A DNA stretch of 64,000 nt, taken from NCBI RefSeq assembly GCF_002076895.1, contig NZ_CP020465.1:930001-994000 (forward strand), in the 5' to 3' direction. A model generated the notes under the pieces. The model saw nothing but the letters and a program-made list of their open reading frames with translations. It did not search any database and had not been told where the DNA came from. Each line of letters starts with the position of its first letter. Within the stretch, counting starts at the first letter, position 1. Made by a program: the position numbers and the translations under genes. Of the stretch, positions 1-9,630 are shown piece after piece. The DNA comes from Cognaticolwellia beringensis. GTDB lineage: Bacteria; Pseudomonadota; Gammaproteobacteria; Enterobacterales; Alteromonadaceae.

Positions 1-302
1 TCCATAAAATCTAGTGATTTAATTTGTCCAACATCATTACGCGCTCTACCGCTTATATTGACCATTTTAGATGGATGACTGGCTTGTGTATTATCAAGCA
101 CTGAAATATTAATCAAACCTTTATAACGGCTTCGTTCAATACCATAAGCTTTAGCAATTTCTGGCGTTAAAAAAGTGGAGCCTAAAGCAATATAATGAAC
201 ATTTATGTCATCCATTTTTTTCATATTTTCAGCATTAACAGACCCCATAAACGCTACGGCTAAAAAAGCTATTATCCCGAGTTTACTGATGAATTTTTTC
301 AT
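1..302 (-). CDS. DUF4426-type secreted protein, C-terminus off the window
   Basis: The gene reads leftward from an ATG at 300-302 and runs off the left edge, so only about 100 residues are visible. The first 24 residues form a signal peptide (MKKF start, hydrophobic core, likely cut after SVNA). The visible mature part includes LGSTFLTPEIAKAYGI and a stretch ending SGRARNDVGQIK. This matches my memory of the DUF4426 family, small secreted proteins of unknown function often placed next to yggT and proC in Vibrionaceae and Alteromonadales. It lies 71 bp downstream of yggT on the same strand and could share its transcript. The family call rests on recall plus context; the secretion signal is seen directly. 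Confidence 0.65.
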   Translation of the reverse strand, partial: MKKFISKLGIIAFLAVAFMGSVNAENMKKMDDINVHYIALGSTFLTPEIAKAYGIERSRYKGLINISVLDNTQASHPSKMVNISGRARNDVGQIKSLDFM

Positions 303-373
303 GTTTTTGACCTTATAATTTAAGTCGTTCTTGTTAAGTATATACGACGATATTCATTAGGATAAAATAACGT

Positions 374-934
374 TTATAGCATCGACCAATATGGCACCCA
401 ACCGCCAAGTAAAATATTAATTACATTTAATAATAAAAAGGCGATAAGCACTGATAAATCAAGGCCACCAATGCTAGGAATAATACGTCTTATTGGAGAT
501 AATATCGGCGCTGTCAATTGACTGAAAATCATTTGAGTTGGGTTGTAACCTTGCACTACCCAGCTCATTAACGCCATTACAAGCATAATAATAAACAGCA
601 ATACACCGGTTTGCTTAATGAGATAAATTAATCCTAAATATAAAGCAGAAAGAATATCAATTGGGCCGCCATTGAGTAATGGAATAATGATAAAAGTTAA
701 GGTAGCGAAAATATAAGCTAACACAATAGTCGCTAAATCAACGCCACCTACACCTGGAATAATGCGGCGCAATGGGATAACTAACGGGTTACTCACTTTA
801 ACAATAAACTGACTAAGTGGATTGTAAAAATCAGCGCGAACAAGTTGTAGCCAAACTCGCAACACTAAAACCATCAGAAATGTGTCAAAAGCAAATTTAA
901 GCAAGTAATTAATTGCTTCCATCGAAAACTCCAA
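374..934 (-). CDS. yggT: YggT family integral membrane protein
   Basis: This 186-residue protein contains two tandem YGGT modules. Each has a hydrophobic segment followed by a PLxxPIRRIIPxxGGxDL-type motif: NPLVIPLRRIIPGVGGVDL near residues 49-67 and TAPILSPIRRIIPSIGGLDL near 139-158. It has about four membrane segments. The family is linked in E. coli to osmotic shock tolerance and in other bacteria to cell-division or membrane-protein placement, but its biochemical role is not settled. The ATG at 932-934 is the natural start, followed by a hydrophobic segment. It sits between proC and the DUF4426 gene, all leftward, the usual gammaproteobacterial order. Confidence 0.92.
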   Translation of the reverse strand: MEFSMEAINYLLKFAFDTFLMVLVLRVWLQLVRADFYNPLSQFIVKVSNPLVIPLRRIIPGVGGVDLATIVLAYIFATLTFIIIPLLNGGPIDILSALYLGLIYLIKQTGVLLFIIMLVMALMSWVVQGYNPTQMIFSQLTAPILSPIRRIIPSIGGLDLSVLIAFLLLNVINILLGGWVPYWSML

Positions 935-1027
935 AATTTTAATTTATAATATAAAAAAACTAAAATAATCAGTATTTTACTGACTATTTAAATATTTAAT
1001 ACTTCAAGTGTGCTGATAGTAATACTA

Positions 1028-1840
1028 TTAAGCCGTTTTCGCCATTTCTTTAGCGCGATCTACGGCACAATTCATGGCATTGGATACCAGCTTTTCTAAA
1101 CCACCATCAATAAAAGAGGTTAATGCTGCTTGGGTTGTACCGCCTTTAGAGGTAACGTTTTCGCGCAGTTTGCCAATAGGGAGTTTATTTTCAATCACCA
1201 TTTTAGCGGCACCTAACGCGGTCTGTTGTACTAGCTCTCGACTATCTTGCTCACTAAAACCGTAAGCTATAGCCTGCTTTTGCATCGCTTCCATAAACAA
1301 GAAAAAGTAGGCTGGGGCTGAGCCTGACACAGCAATAATATGATCAATTTGTTCTTCAGAAGTTAACCATTTAACGATGCCAACAGACTCCATAAGTGTG
1401 GTTGTGAAAGCTTTTTCTTCTTCAGTCGTGTGAGCGTTAGCATATATTCCAGATACCCCACAACCGAGTTGTGCCGGGGTGTTTGGCATAGTTCTGATCA
1501 CAGTGCAGGGCTTAACTAACGCAAGCTCTATTTGCTTAATGGTGCATCCTGCTGCAACAGAGATAAAACATTTATCGGTAATATCGATATTTTTACCTAA
1601 ATGTTGGCAAACTTCTTCAATAAGGTAAGGCTTAACGCCAAGCACAATAACGTCAGCAAAAGTTGTGGCTTCAATATTACACTGTGTTTGCTTAATACCA
1701 TGCGCTGCTTGCAGTGCTAAACGCTTTTCTGCTGAAGGATTTGATACGATAATATGTTCAGGATTAAAACCGCCATTTATCAGTCCCGAAATAATTGCAC
1801 CGTTCATGTTGCCTGCGCCAATAAAAGCTATTTTTTTCAT
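1028..1840 (-). CDS. proC: Pyrroline-5-carboxylate reductase
   Basis: ProC carries out the last step of proline synthesis, the NAD(P)H-dependent reduction of pyrroline-5-carboxylate to proline in the cytoplasm. The 270-residue product starts MKKIAFIGAGNMNGAI, the Rossmann dinucleotide-binding motif. It also carries IRTMPNTPAQLGCG, VSGSAPAYFFLF and the C-terminal ENVTSKGGTTQAAL, all family signatures. The frame stays open for 19 codons upstream to 1897, but homologues start at MKKIAFIG, and an AGGA motif precedes this ATG at 1838-1840, so I use it. It lies between yggT and yggS on the same strand, a conserved linkage that ties proline and PLP homeostasis genes together. Confidence 0.96.
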   Translation of the reverse strand: MKKIAFIGAGNMNGAIISGLINGGFNPEHIIVSNPSAEKRLALQAAHGIKQTQCNIEATTFADVIVLGVKPYLIEEVCQHLGKNIDITDKCFISVAAGCTIKQIELALVKPCTVIRTMPNTPAQLGCGVSGIYANAHTTEEEKAFTTTLMESVGIVKWLTSEEQIDHIIAVSGSAPAYFFLFMEAMQKQAIAYGFSEQDSRELVQQTALGAAKMVIENKLPIGKLRENVTSKGGTTQAALTSFIDGGLEKLVSNAMNCAVDRAKEMAKTA

Positions 1841-1978
1841 AATTTTCCTATCAAGTATTGCTGATTCAATGAGTATAATTCTTTGTTCAAATATCAAAAT
1901 TCTATCTATGTTAAATCCACCACTATTACTAGTAGGAACTTAATTTGTCCTATTGTACTATTTTTTTGGCTGACTTAT

Positions 1979-2653
1979 TTAGCTTCTAGCGCCAAATATT
2001 GCTGAACCTATGCGAACCATGGTAGATCCTGCATTAATTGCAAGTTGCAAATCCGCTGACATACCCATTGATAAGGTGTCCATGCTTAGGTATTGCTTTT
2101 TAAGTTTCAAAAATAAGTTTTGCATCTCGATAAAGCTTGCTTGAGAAGCATTTTTTTCTGGAATTGCCATTAATCCCCGTAAGCATAAATTGTCACAATT
2201 TTCGATAGCAGCAAGTAGTGCAGGAAGCTCTTGAGGTAAAACGCCCGATTTACTTAATTCGCCACTAATATTCACTTGTAAACAAATGTTTAGCACGGTA
2301 TCTTGACCAGACCTATGCTCGTTAAGGCGTTTTGCAACTTTGATTCTATCTACACTATGTACCCAAGAAAAGTGGCTGGCAATTAACTTGGTTTTATTCG
2401 TTTGAATTGGGCCAATAAAATGCCACGTTATATCCGTCTTATTTTGCAATGCGGTAATTTTTTCAACCGCTTCTTGTACATAGCTTTCGCCAAAATTTCG
2501 TTGCCCAGCGCTGTAAGCTTGTTCGAGCAATTCAATAGGCTTAGTTTTACTAACGGCAAGCAAAGTAACTTCATTAGCGTTGCGTTTAGCGTGCTGACAA
2601 GCAGAAGAAATTTGCAGTTCTACAGCAGCAATATTATCTTTAATAGCAATCAT
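1979..2653 (-). CDS. yggS: YggS/PLPBP family pyridoxal phosphate homeostasis protein
   Basis: This is a PLP-binding protein with an alanine-racemase-type barrel that buffers pyridoxal phosphate and keeps amino-acid and cofactor pools in balance; it has no known catalytic reaction. Visible signatures are LLAVSKTKP with the PLP lysine, FGESYVQEA, WHFIGPIQTNK, and the C-terminal SMGMSADLQLAINAGSTMVR. The ATG at 2651-2653 gives 224 residues and matches the usual family start. A TTG at 2672-2674 in the same frame would add seven residues and cannot be excluded. It is divergent from pilT, about 70 bp away, as in many Alteromonadales and pseudomonads. Confidence 0.95.
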   Translation of the reverse strand: MIAIKDNIAAVELQISSACQHAKRNANEVTLLAVSKTKPIELLEQAYSAGQRNFGESYVQEAVEKITALQNKTDITWHFIGPIQTNKTKLIASHFSWVHSVDRIKVAKRLNEHRSGQDTVLNICLQVNISGELSKSGVLPQELPALLAAIENCDNLCLRGLMAIPEKNASQASFIEMQNLFLKLKKQYLSMDTLSMGMSADLQLAINAGSTMVRIGSAIFGARS

Positions 2654-2722
2654 ATTGTTTATTTCAGTTCTCAATGACTTATTCAGTTGTTAGTTAATTA
2701 TTAATTAGACTCAGAGGTTTGT

Positions 2723-3766
2723 ATGGATATTACCGAATTACTCGCATTTAGTGTGGAAAATAATGCTTCAGATTTACATTTATCAACCGGAACACCCCCA
2801 TCTATACGCGTCGATGGCGACGTGCGTAAGCTAAATATACCAGCATTTGACGAAAAAGATGTCAACGCTTTGGTCTATGATATTATGAATGATCGCCAAC
2901 GCAAAGAATATGAAGAAAATTTAGAGGTCGATTTCTCTTTTGAAGTGCCAAATTTAGCACGCTTCAGGGTCAATGCCTTCAACCAAAACCGTGGTCCGGC
3001 AGCTGTATTTCGTACCATTCCTAGCAAAATATTGTCATTAGACGATTTAGGTTGTCCTGATATATTTCGCGATATTTCAGAATTACCTCGTGGCTTAGTT
3101 TTGGTTACTGGCCCTACGGGTTCAGGTAAATCAACCACGCTCGCGGCGATGGTTGATCATATAAATAAAACTAAACACGATCATATTTTAACCATTGAAG
3201 ACCCAATCGAATTTGTTCATCAAAACCATTCATGTTTAATTAACCAACGTGAAGTACATCGCGATACCTTAAGTTTTAGCGCGGCATTACGTTCAGCGCT
3301 ACGTGAAGACCCCGATGTTATTTTGGTTGGTGAGATGCGTGATTTAGAAACTATACGTTTAGCGATGACCGCTGCTGAAACCGGCCATTTAGTTTTTGGT
3401 ACTTTGCATACAACCTCAGCGCCAAAAACTATTGACCGTATTATTGATGTATTTCCAGGTGAAGAAAAAGCCATGGTACGTTCAATGCTTTCAGAATCAT
3501 TACGTGCGGTAATTTCTCAAACACTGGTTAAAAAAGTAGGCGGTGGTCGTGTAGCTGCGCACGAAATTATGATGGGTGTGCCAGCAATTCGTAACCTTAT
3601 CCGTGAAGATAAAATTGCGCAAATGTATTCTGTTATTCAAACCGGTATGTCTCATGGCATGCAAACTATGGATCAATGCTTACAAAACCTAGTCAGTCGA
3701 GGCATGATCACCAGACAAGATGCTATGGACAAAGCACAAGATAAAAACCAATTTAGCGGTTACTAG
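2723..3766 (+). CDS. pilT: Type IV pilus retraction ATPase PilT
   Basis: PilT is the hexameric cytoplasmic ATPase that depolymerises type IV pili, driving twitching motility and DNA uptake. The 347-residue length is typical. The Walker A motif is GPTGSGKSTT near residues 130-139; the Walker B region is DPDVILVGEMRD near 197-207 with the glutamate at about 204; the His box is ETGHLVFGTLHT near 219-230. The N-terminal PAS-like half carries ASDLHLSTG. The ATG at 2723 is preceded by a CAGAGG ribosome site. pilU follows 26 bp downstream, so the two form a retraction-motor operon. Confidence 0.97.
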   Translation: MDITELLAFSVENNASDLHLSTGTPPSIRVDGDVRKLNIPAFDEKDVNALVYDIMNDRQRKEYEENLEVDFSFEVPNLARFRVNAFNQNRGPAAVFRTIPSKILSLDDLGCPDIFRDISELPRGLVLVTGPTGSGKSTTLAAMVDHINKTKHDHILTIEDPIEFVHQNHSCLINQREVHRDTLSFSAALRSALREDPDVILVGEMRDLETIRLAMTAAETGHLVFGTLHTTSAPKTIDRIIDVFPGEEKAMVRSMLSESLRAVISQTLVKKVGGGRVAAHEIMMGVPAIRNLIREDKIAQMYSVIQTGMSHGMQTMDQCLQNLVSRGMITRQDAMDKAQDKNQFSGY

Positions 3767-3792
3767 TATCGAAAACAGCAAAAGGTAATTAA

Positions 3793-4920
3793 ATGAATTT
3801 TCATGACTTATTACAAAAAATGGTGCATCACGAAGCATCAGATATGTTTGTTACGGCTAAATTGCCGGTAAGTGCAAAAGTTAATGGTGAACTTGTTCCT
3901 ATTGATGATCAGGTTTTATCAGCAGCCGATTCTTTAGGTTTGGTTCACGACGCGATGTCACAGAAGCAAAAGCTTGAATTTGACGAAGAGAAAGAATGTA
4001 ACTTCGCAATTTCAATTGAGGGTATTGGCCGATTTCGTGTTTCAGCATTTTGGCAACGTGATATGGCTGGCATGGTTATTCGTCGTATTGTGACCGAAAT
4101 ACCAGAAGCGGATGATCTTGGTTTACCTTCGGTACTCAAAGATGTGGTGATGTCAAAGCGTGGCTTAGTCTTGTTTGTTGGTGGCACAGGCACGGGTAAA
4201 TCAACCTCCATGGCCGCGTTAATTGGCTATCGTAATAAAAATTCTCGTGGCCATATTTTGACCATAGAAGATCCGGTTGAATTTGTACATGAACATGCTA
4301 AATGTATGGTCACGCAACGTGAAGTAGGGCTAGATACAGAAAGTTTTGGTGCTGCGCTAAAAAGCTCTTTACGCCAAGCCCCTGACGTTATATTGATTGG
4401 TGAAATTCGAAACCAAGAAACCATGGAGCATGCATTGAGTTTCGCAGAAACGGGTCACTTGTGTATCGCTACCCTGCATGCCAACAACGCAAACCAAGCT
4501 ATCGATCGTATTATGCATTTAGTCCCAGCAGACCAGCATGGTAAGTTACTGTTTGATCTTGCGTTAAACCTACGAGGCATAGTCGCTCAACAATTAATTC
4601 CAACACGTGATGGTAATGGTCGTTTAGCCGCGATAGAAATCTTACTAAACTCGCCTTATATTGCTGAGTTAATCAAAAAAGGTGATATCGGTAGTATTAA
4701 AGAAGTGATGGAAAAGTCTACTGATCAAGGTATGCAAACATTTGACCAAGCACTTTTTAATTTATATCAACAAGGTCTGATTAATTACGCTGATGCCCTA
4801 CATCATGCAGATTCACCAAATGATTTACGCTTAATGATCAAACTGCGTAGTAATGATCAAGGTGGAACAGGATCACTGTCTGGTGTAACTATTGATGGTA
4901 TAGCGCCGAAAGAAGACTAA
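3793..4920 (+). CDS. pilU: Type IV pilus retraction accessory ATPase PilU
   Basis: PilU is a PilT paralogue that works with PilT to increase retraction force. The 375-residue protein has Walker A GGTGTGKSTS near residues 130-139, a Walker B region APDVILIGEIRN, and the His box ETGHLCIATLHANN. The C-terminal extension beyond the PilT core (…GGTGSLSGVTIDG…) is typical of PilU and separates it from PilT. Spacing of 26 bp from pilT and an AAAGG motif before the ATG at 3793 support co-transcription and this start. A strong terminator follows at 4943. Confidence 0.96.
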   Translation: MNFHDLLQKMVHHEASDMFVTAKLPVSAKVNGELVPIDDQVLSAADSLGLVHDAMSQKQKLEFDEEKECNFAISIEGIGRFRVSAFWQRDMAGMVIRRIVTEIPEADDLGLPSVLKDVVMSKRGLVLFVGGTGTGKSTSMAALIGYRNKNSRGHILTIEDPVEFVHEHAKCMVTQREVGLDTESFGAALKSSLRQAPDVILIGEIRNQETMEHALSFAETGHLCIATLHANNANQAIDRIMHLVPADQHGKLLFDLALNLRGIVAQQLIPTRDGNGRLAAIEILLNSPYIAELIKKGDIGSIKEVMEKSTDQGMQTFDQALFNLYQQGLINYADALHHADSPNDLRLMIKLRSNDQGGTGSLSGVTIDGIAPKED

Positions 4921-4942
4921 GGTTTATTGAAGTCAGTAACTA

Positions 4943-4977
4943 CTAAAAAGCATGCTTATTATCGGCATGCTTTTTAG
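4943..4977 (+). terminator. Rho-independent terminator after pilU
   Basis: A 13-bp inverted repeat, CTAAAAAGCATGC against GCATGCTTTTTAG, is separated by nine bases. The T-rich right arm supplies the U-tract. It lies 22 bp after the pilU stop codon and should end the pilTU transcript. Confidence 0.85.
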
Positions 4978-5166
4978 TTTGTAGCTTCTGTGTTCATTGC
5001 CTAAGCCAGAGTATTTTACATGGTAATATTGCGCGTATATGACCATTACATGCCATCTTAGTAACTGATAAATATATTACTCTATTGGTTAAAATTAAAG
5101 CAATTTCTTTATTGCTAGCAAGTTTCAGTTTATAGAATTATTTACTCACAATAAAAGGACCATCCA

Positions 5167-5712
5167 ATGTTATCAAGAATACGTTTTATCATGATTATTT
5201 TTGCTTTAATTACCACTAATATCGCAATGGCGAGTGCGGATAAGTTTTCGGCTGGCCCGGTAATAAAAAACTACGGTAAACATGCGAAAGTTCAGCAAGA
5301 CCTTAAGCTTGAGAATAATGCCACTTTTAATGTTGCTTTTGATATTGGCGAGCAAGGCGGGGTTGGTAAAGTTAATGGCAAAATTGAAACGCTAGCGCGT
5401 TTTATAAATATGCATGTAGCAAATGGCGTACCGTTAGAAAATATCAATTTAGCACTAGTGGTACATGGCAAAGCCGGCTTTGACTTATTAAAAGAGCAGT
5501 TGTATCAAGAAAAATTTCAGCAAAAAAATGCTAATAATGCATTGTTGCAAAATTTAATGAAAAACCAGGTAACAATTTACTTATGTGGTCAATCGGCAGC
5601 GTACCACAATATTACCAATGAAATGATTATGCCTGGCGTTAAAATGGCATTATCAGCAATGACAGCGCACGCAGTATTACAAAACCAAGGTTATACACTT
5701 AATCCATTCTAG
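5167..5712 (+). CDS. Secreted DsrE/DsrF-like family protein
   Basis: The 181-residue product begins with a signal peptide of about 24 residues (basic MLSRIR, hydrophobic core, cut near AMASA). The mature part resembles the DsrE fold: FDIGEQGGVGKVNGKIETL, then a VNGVPLENINLALVVHGKAGFDLL-like segment, and ITIYLCGQSA-like text holding the single cysteine near residue 140. DsrE proteins take part in sulfur-relay reactions; exported members with one conserved Cys occur widely in marine gammaproteobacteria without a proven function. AAAAGGA precedes the ATG. It is monocistronic and convergent with the AEC transporter gene. Confidence 0.75.
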   Translation: MLSRIRFIMIIFALITTNIAMASADKFSAGPVIKNYGKHAKVQQDLKLENNATFNVAFDIGEQGGVGKVNGKIETLARFINMHVANGVPLENINLALVVHGKAGFDLLKEQLYQEKFQQKNANNALLQNLMKNQVTIYLCGQSAAYHNITNEMIMPGVKMALSAMTAHAVLQNQGYTLNPF

Positions 5713-5731
5713 TGGACTATCTTACGCTGCT

Positions 5732-6664
5732 TTATAGGCTGAAAACACTCGACAAGCCCCATATCCATAACGGAATAGAAACGGTAGATATTAACGTGGT
5801 AACAACCACTATTCCGGCTATGGTTTCTTGATGTTTTGCATGCTGTTTAGCAATTAAATAGGCATTTACCCCAGCAGGGCTTGCACTTAAAATAACTAAG
5901 GTCATGGTGGTTAGCGTTGGAAAATGAAATATATAATGACTAGTTATCAGGATTAAACTTGGTAACAGTAAAAGTTTTAATACACTGGCAGTTATAATAA
6001 ATCTAACTTCACTACGGATTCTATAAAAAGCTAATGAGGCACCGAGTAAAAAAAGTGCCAATGTAATTGCAGGCTTACCTAATAATAACAAGCTGTTATT
6101 AATTATGACTGGTAACTCTATCGCCATTAAATTAATAACAAAACCACCTGTTATGGCAATTAATAATGGGTTGAAAAAGGTTTGTTTTAAAAATATTGGC
6201 CAATTAAACTGTGCAATGTTAACCGCCAACACACTTGTTATGCCAATTAACAGCGCACTGTGTAAACTCACCACCAGAAATATTGTCGGTAAAACTTGCT
6301 CACCTAATACCATTAAAGCGATAGGCATTCCCACAATAACGTTATTTGAATAACCGGCGCCAAAAGCGTAAACGGCTGAGGCGGGAAGATCATGATTTAA
6401 ATGTTTATGAAAATAATAGTTTATCGCCAAAGCCAAGCCATAAACCAGTAACAAAGGTAAATAAAAAGCACTATAGATATTTAAATCTATGGTGCTCATA
6501 TCGGCATTGGCCAGCTGTTGAAATAAAAAGGCCGGAATAGCAACATTAAAGGTAAATCTAGTCAGCGTATTAACTTGGTCTTTATTAAACCAGCCACTTT
6601 TAGCCAATAAAAAACCAATAAAGCCAACAATAATTAATGGGCTAATAAGCGTAAAAGTATTCAT
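5732..6664 (-). CDS. AEC family (auxin efflux carrier-like) permease
   Basis: This 310-residue polytopic protein has about ten hydrophobic segments in two halves, the organisation of the AEC/malonate-transporter (Mem_trans) family. Family-like features are the N-terminal FTRFTFNVAIPAFLFQQLA and the mid-protein AGYSNNVIVGMPIAL, and the C-terminal half contains SASPAGVNAYLIA. Family members export or exchange small carboxylates or amino acids; the substrate cannot be read from the sequence. It is convergent with the DsrE-like gene (20 bp between stops) and ends an otherwise leftward block. Confidence 0.85.
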   Translation of the reverse strand: MNTFTLISPLIIVGFIGFLLAKSGWFNKDQVNTLTRFTFNVAIPAFLFQQLANADMSTIDLNIYSAFYLPLLLVYGLALAINYYFHKHLNHDLPASAVYAFGAGYSNNVIVGMPIALMVLGEQVLPTIFLVVSLHSALLIGITSVLAVNIAQFNWPIFLKQTFFNPLLIAITGGFVINLMAIELPVIINNSLLLLGKPAITLALFLLGASLAFYRIRSEVRFIITASVLKLLLLPSLILITSHYIFHFPTLTTMTLVILSASPAGVNAYLIAKQHAKHQETIAGIVVVTTLISTVSIPLWIWGLSSVFSL

Positions 6665-6757
6665 TAAACGCCTATATTAGAAGGTGATGTTGTAAGCCAA
6701 AACCAACAAGGCCAAGGTAATGTTAATGATTGAGTCGTTTTATTTTGCTTGCTAGGA

Positions 6758-7195
6758 TTAATATTGATTTTCAAAGTAACTTTCTATAATTAATTTTGCC
6801 GATGCTGCGTCGATGTTATCTTTTTTAAGATTGCGATAACCACCTTCAGCGAATAAGGCTTCTTTAGCGGTAGCTGTGGTTAGCCGTTCATCTTGAAACT
6901 CAACTTTAAGTCCAAAACGGCCAGACACCCGGTTACCAAACTTTTTAGCGTCATGGGTCAATTGCTGCTCGCTGCCATCCATATTTAGCGGTAAACCTAC
7001 CACAATAAAGTCTGGCTGCCACTCCTTGATAAACTTAGTCATGCCATCCCAATCAGGAATGCCATCACGCGCTTTAACTGAGCCCAAAGGCGAAGCTGAG
7101 CCAGTTAACTCTTGTCCAACGGCAACACCAATATACTTTTTACCAAAATCAAAACCGAGTATTGTACGTTCACCAACCACTGCTTTACTCGCCAT
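6758..7195 (-). CDS. ruvX: Holliday junction resolvase-like RuvX/YqgF (16S rRNA 5'-end processing)
   Basis: RuvX/YqgF has an RNase H fold and is needed for pre-16S rRNA maturation. The 145-residue protein has [15 protein letters not shown] with the first acidic residue, [12 protein letters not shown], and the C-terminal [15 protein letters not shown] and [15 protein letters not shown], which complete the DDE-type site. Its ATG overlaps the stop of yqgE by one base (TAATG), so the two are translationally coupled, an arrangement conserved in gammaproteobacteria. Confidence 0.95.
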   Translation of the reverse strand: MASKAVVGERTILGFDFGKKYIGVAVGQELTGSASPLGSVKARDGIPDWDGMTKFIKEWQPDFIVVGLPLNMDGSEQQLTHDAKKFGNRVSGRFGLKVEFQDERLTTATAKEALFAEGGYRNLKKDNIDAASAKLIIESYFENQY

Positions 7196-7749
7196 TATGC
7201 ATGCCCAATCTCACTGGATAAATGTGCCATATCAATACCCATTTTTTCGGTGGCTTTTTTCCAGCGCTGTTCAATGGGCGTATCAAATATAATATCGCCA
7301 TCGGCAGGCGTTAGCAGCCAAGAGTTAGCTTTTATTTCTTCTTCTAACTGCCCAGGACCCCAACCAGCATAGCCAAGAGTTACCATAAATTTTGCCGGTG
7401 CCCCTTCTGTACCAAGCGCCATTAAAATATCTTTTGAGGTAGTGATCATTACATCATCGGTTAAGGCTAAAGAACTATTCCATCCCGTTTGAGTACTGTG
7501 TAATACAAAACCTCGATCTTGTGATACTGGACCACCGGTTAATACTTGCTGGTCTAACTCCGGTGCATCAATTTTGTCTTCATCAATTTGAGTCAATAAT
7601 TCATTCAGGGTGACATTGATTGGAAGGTTTATGATCAAACCCATGGCACCTTCAGCATTATGCTCACAGATATAAGTTACCGTTTTATTGAAATAGGAGT
7701 CGTCTAAATTGGGCATAGCAATCAAAAGTTGATTTTCAAAACTATTCAT
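7195..7749 (-). CDS. yqgE: YqgE/AlgH family protein (UPF0301)
   Basis: The 184-residue protein carries the UPF0301 signatures: [22 protein letters not shown] at the N-terminus, [30 protein letters not shown], and [15 protein letters not shown]. AlgH was named for an effect on alginate production in Pseudomonas, but the molecular function is unknown. The gene is coupled by a one-base overlap to ruvX downstream and lies 75 bp from the gshB stop upstream, matching the gshB-yqgE-ruvX order of related genomes. Confidence 0.94.
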   Translation of the reverse strand: MNSFENQLLIAMPNLDDSYFNKTVTYICEHNAEGAMGLIINLPINVTLNELLTQIDEDKIDAPELDQQVLTGGPVSQDRGFVLHSTQTGWNSSLALTDDVMITTSKDILMALGTEGAPAKFMVTLGYAGWGPGQLEEEIKANSWLLTPADGDIIFDTPIEQRWKKATEKMGIDMAHLSSEIGHA

Positions 7750-7824
7750 AAATATACCTTAATAATCAAGAAGAAATACGCTAAAAGCCACATGCCTTTA
7801 GCATCTAATACTAAACGGATTAAA

Positions 7825-8778
7825 TTAGCGTTTTTTAATGTTCTGCTCGATAGCATCCATTAATTTACCGCTAATATTTATTGGGTATGCTGCTTCAATT
7901 TCGCGAATACACGTTGGGCTAGTGACATTGATTTCAGTGACTTTGTCGCCAATAACATCTAAACCAACAAAAAATAAACCGCGTTTTTTCAACTCTGGAG
8001 CAATAGTTTCTGCAATAAGTTTATCGCTAGCACTAAGAGGACGTGCTACACCGCGCCCACCAGCGGCCAAATTACCGCGAGTTTCTCCTTGTGCAGGAAT
8101 ACGCGCTAAACAATAAGGCATTGGTTCACCGTTAACGATTAATATACGTTTATCACCGTCAACAATTTCTGGAAGGTACTCTTGAACCATAGCATATTGT
8201 GTCGAATGTGCCGTTAAAGTTTCGAGAATTACGCCAACATTAGGATCATTCTCACCTATTCGGAAAATGGATGAGCCGCCCATACCATCCAAAGGTTTGA
8301 TGATAATATCTTTGTTTTCTTTATGAAATTCTCTGATCTTTTGATTATTTCGCGTTACCAATGTTTTTGGTGTTAACTCTGGGAACCAAGCGGTAAATAG
8401 CTTCTCGTTACAATCACGTAAGCTTTGTGGCTTATTAACAATTAACGTACCTGCAACTTCAGCACGCTCTAACATGTAAGTAGCATAAATAAACTCTGTA
8501 TCAAACGGCGGATCTTTACGCATCAATACGGCGTCTAAGTCAGCAACATTAATGTCTTCGCGTTCGTCTAATTCATACCAATGTTCAGTATCGTCAAATA
8601 CTTTTACTTTTGCGGCTGTTGCGCGACAAACGCCTTGCTCTAAGTAGAGATCTTGCATCTCCATGTAATAAATTTCATATCCGCGCGCTTGCGCTTCAAG
8701 CATCATGGCCATTGAAGAGTCTTTTTTTACTTTGACTTCGGAAATAGGGTCCATAACAACGCCAATTTTTATGCTCAT
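7825..8778 (-). CDS. gshB: Glutathione synthetase
   Basis: GshB ligates glycine to gamma-glutamylcysteine with ATP, the second step of glutathione synthesis. The 317-residue ATP-grasp enzyme begins MSIKIGVVMDPI and contains LMRKDPPFDTEFIYATYML, IIKPLDGMGGSSIFR (the ATP-grasp loop), LPEIVDGDKRILIVNGEP, GGRGVARPLSASD and the C-terminal FVGLDVIGDKVTEINVTSPT. Length and motifs match E. coli GshB closely. The ATG is preceded by AGGAAAAAAT. It sits between rsmE and yqgE on the same strand, as in E. coli. Confidence 0.97.
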   Translation of the reverse strand: MSIKIGVVMDPISEVKVKKDSSMAMMLEAQARGYEIYYMEMQDLYLEQGVCRATAAKVKVFDDTEHWYELDEREDINVADLDAVLMRKDPPFDTEFIYATYMLERAEVAGTLIVNKPQSLRDCNEKLFTAWFPELTPKTLVTRNNQKIREFHKENKDIIIKPLDGMGGSSIFRIGENDPNVGVILETLTAHSTQYAMVQEYLPEIVDGDKRILIVNGEPMPYCLARIPAQGETRGNLAAGGRGVARPLSASDKLIAETIAPELKKRGLFFVGLDVIGDKVTEINVTSPTCIREIEAAYPINISGKLMDAIEQNIKKR

Positions 8779-8883
8779 ATTTTTTCCTAAATGTTATTCA
8801 TTATAAATGCTTTACACACTCTAAGTGCAGCAAGCGGTTAAATTCTGTTAATCATTATGCGCGGTCTGTAACTTAACGCTACG

Positions 8884-9630
8884 TTAATTTAAATCACCGT
8901 AACGACATTGTAGTGCCGTAATTGCCGTCAGGGCTGCTGTTTCAGTTCTCAGTACTCTAGGCCCAAGCAAAACATCATGAAACCCTGCCGTGTTGGCACT
9001 GGCAATTTCATCATCACTTAAGCCGCCTTCAGGGCCAATTAATAAGCGAACCCTTTGATTTTCTATCGGTAAACTCATAATAGAATGTTCGGCTTTAGGG
9101 TGTAAATTTAGTTTTAACGCTGTACTTTCTTGCTGTAACCATTGGTCTAAATAAATCGGTGCTGCCACTATAGGGACCGCACAACGACCACTTTGTTCAC
9201 AAGCACTGTTGACAATTTTTTGCCATTGCTGGTGTTTTTTCTCTAAACGCTCGCCACTAAGTTTTACACCACAACGTTCAGTGAAAATTGGTGTAATAGT
9301 ATTAACCCCTAACTCTACAGACTTTTGCAAGGTAAAATCCATGCGATCACCACGTGAAATACCTTGGGCTAAATGTATATTAAGTGGCGATTCATTTGCG
9401 ACCAATTCTTTAGCTATTATCTCTACATCAGCACTTTTTTTACCCACGTTAACAAGTTTGGCTTGATACTCAAAGTATCCTGCTTGTTCTGCTACGCCAT
9501 TAAACAACGTAATGTCGTCACCGTTCTTAAGACGTAATACTCGCACAATATGGCCAAAAGCATCGTCATTTAACGCTTGGCTCTGACCTACTTCAAATGC
9601 TTGTGCTTGGTAAATACGAGGGTTACGCAT
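8884..9630 (-). CDS. rsmE: 16S rRNA m3U1498 methyltransferase RsmE
   Basis: RsmE is a SPOUT-fold enzyme that methylates N3 of U1498 in 16S rRNA. The 248-residue protein starts MRNPRIYQ, has the N-terminal PUA-like region with HIVRVLRLKNGD, then QGISRGDRMDFTLQKSVELGV, and the C-terminal knot motifs RLLIGPEGGLSDDEI and LGPRVLRTETAALTAI. These are diagnostic. It lies about 100 bp upstream of gshB on the same strand. The ribosome site is weak, but the start matches the family. Confidence 0.95.
   Translation of the reverse strand: MRNPRIYQAQAFEVGQSQALNDDAFGHIVRVLRLKNGDDITLFNGVAEQAGYFEYQAKLVNVGKKSADVEIIAKELVANESPLNIHLAQGISRGDRMDFTLQKSVELGVNTITPIFTERCGVKLSGERLEKKHQQWQKIVNSACEQSGRCAVPIVAAPIYLDQWLQQESTALKLNLHPKAEHSIMSLPIENQRVRLLIGPEGGLSDDEIASANTAGFHDVLLGPRVLRTETAALTAITALQCRYGDLN

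Noticed and set aside
1074..1943. Rightward open frames opposite proC
   Set aside because: Antisense shadows of a clearly assigned conserved gene.
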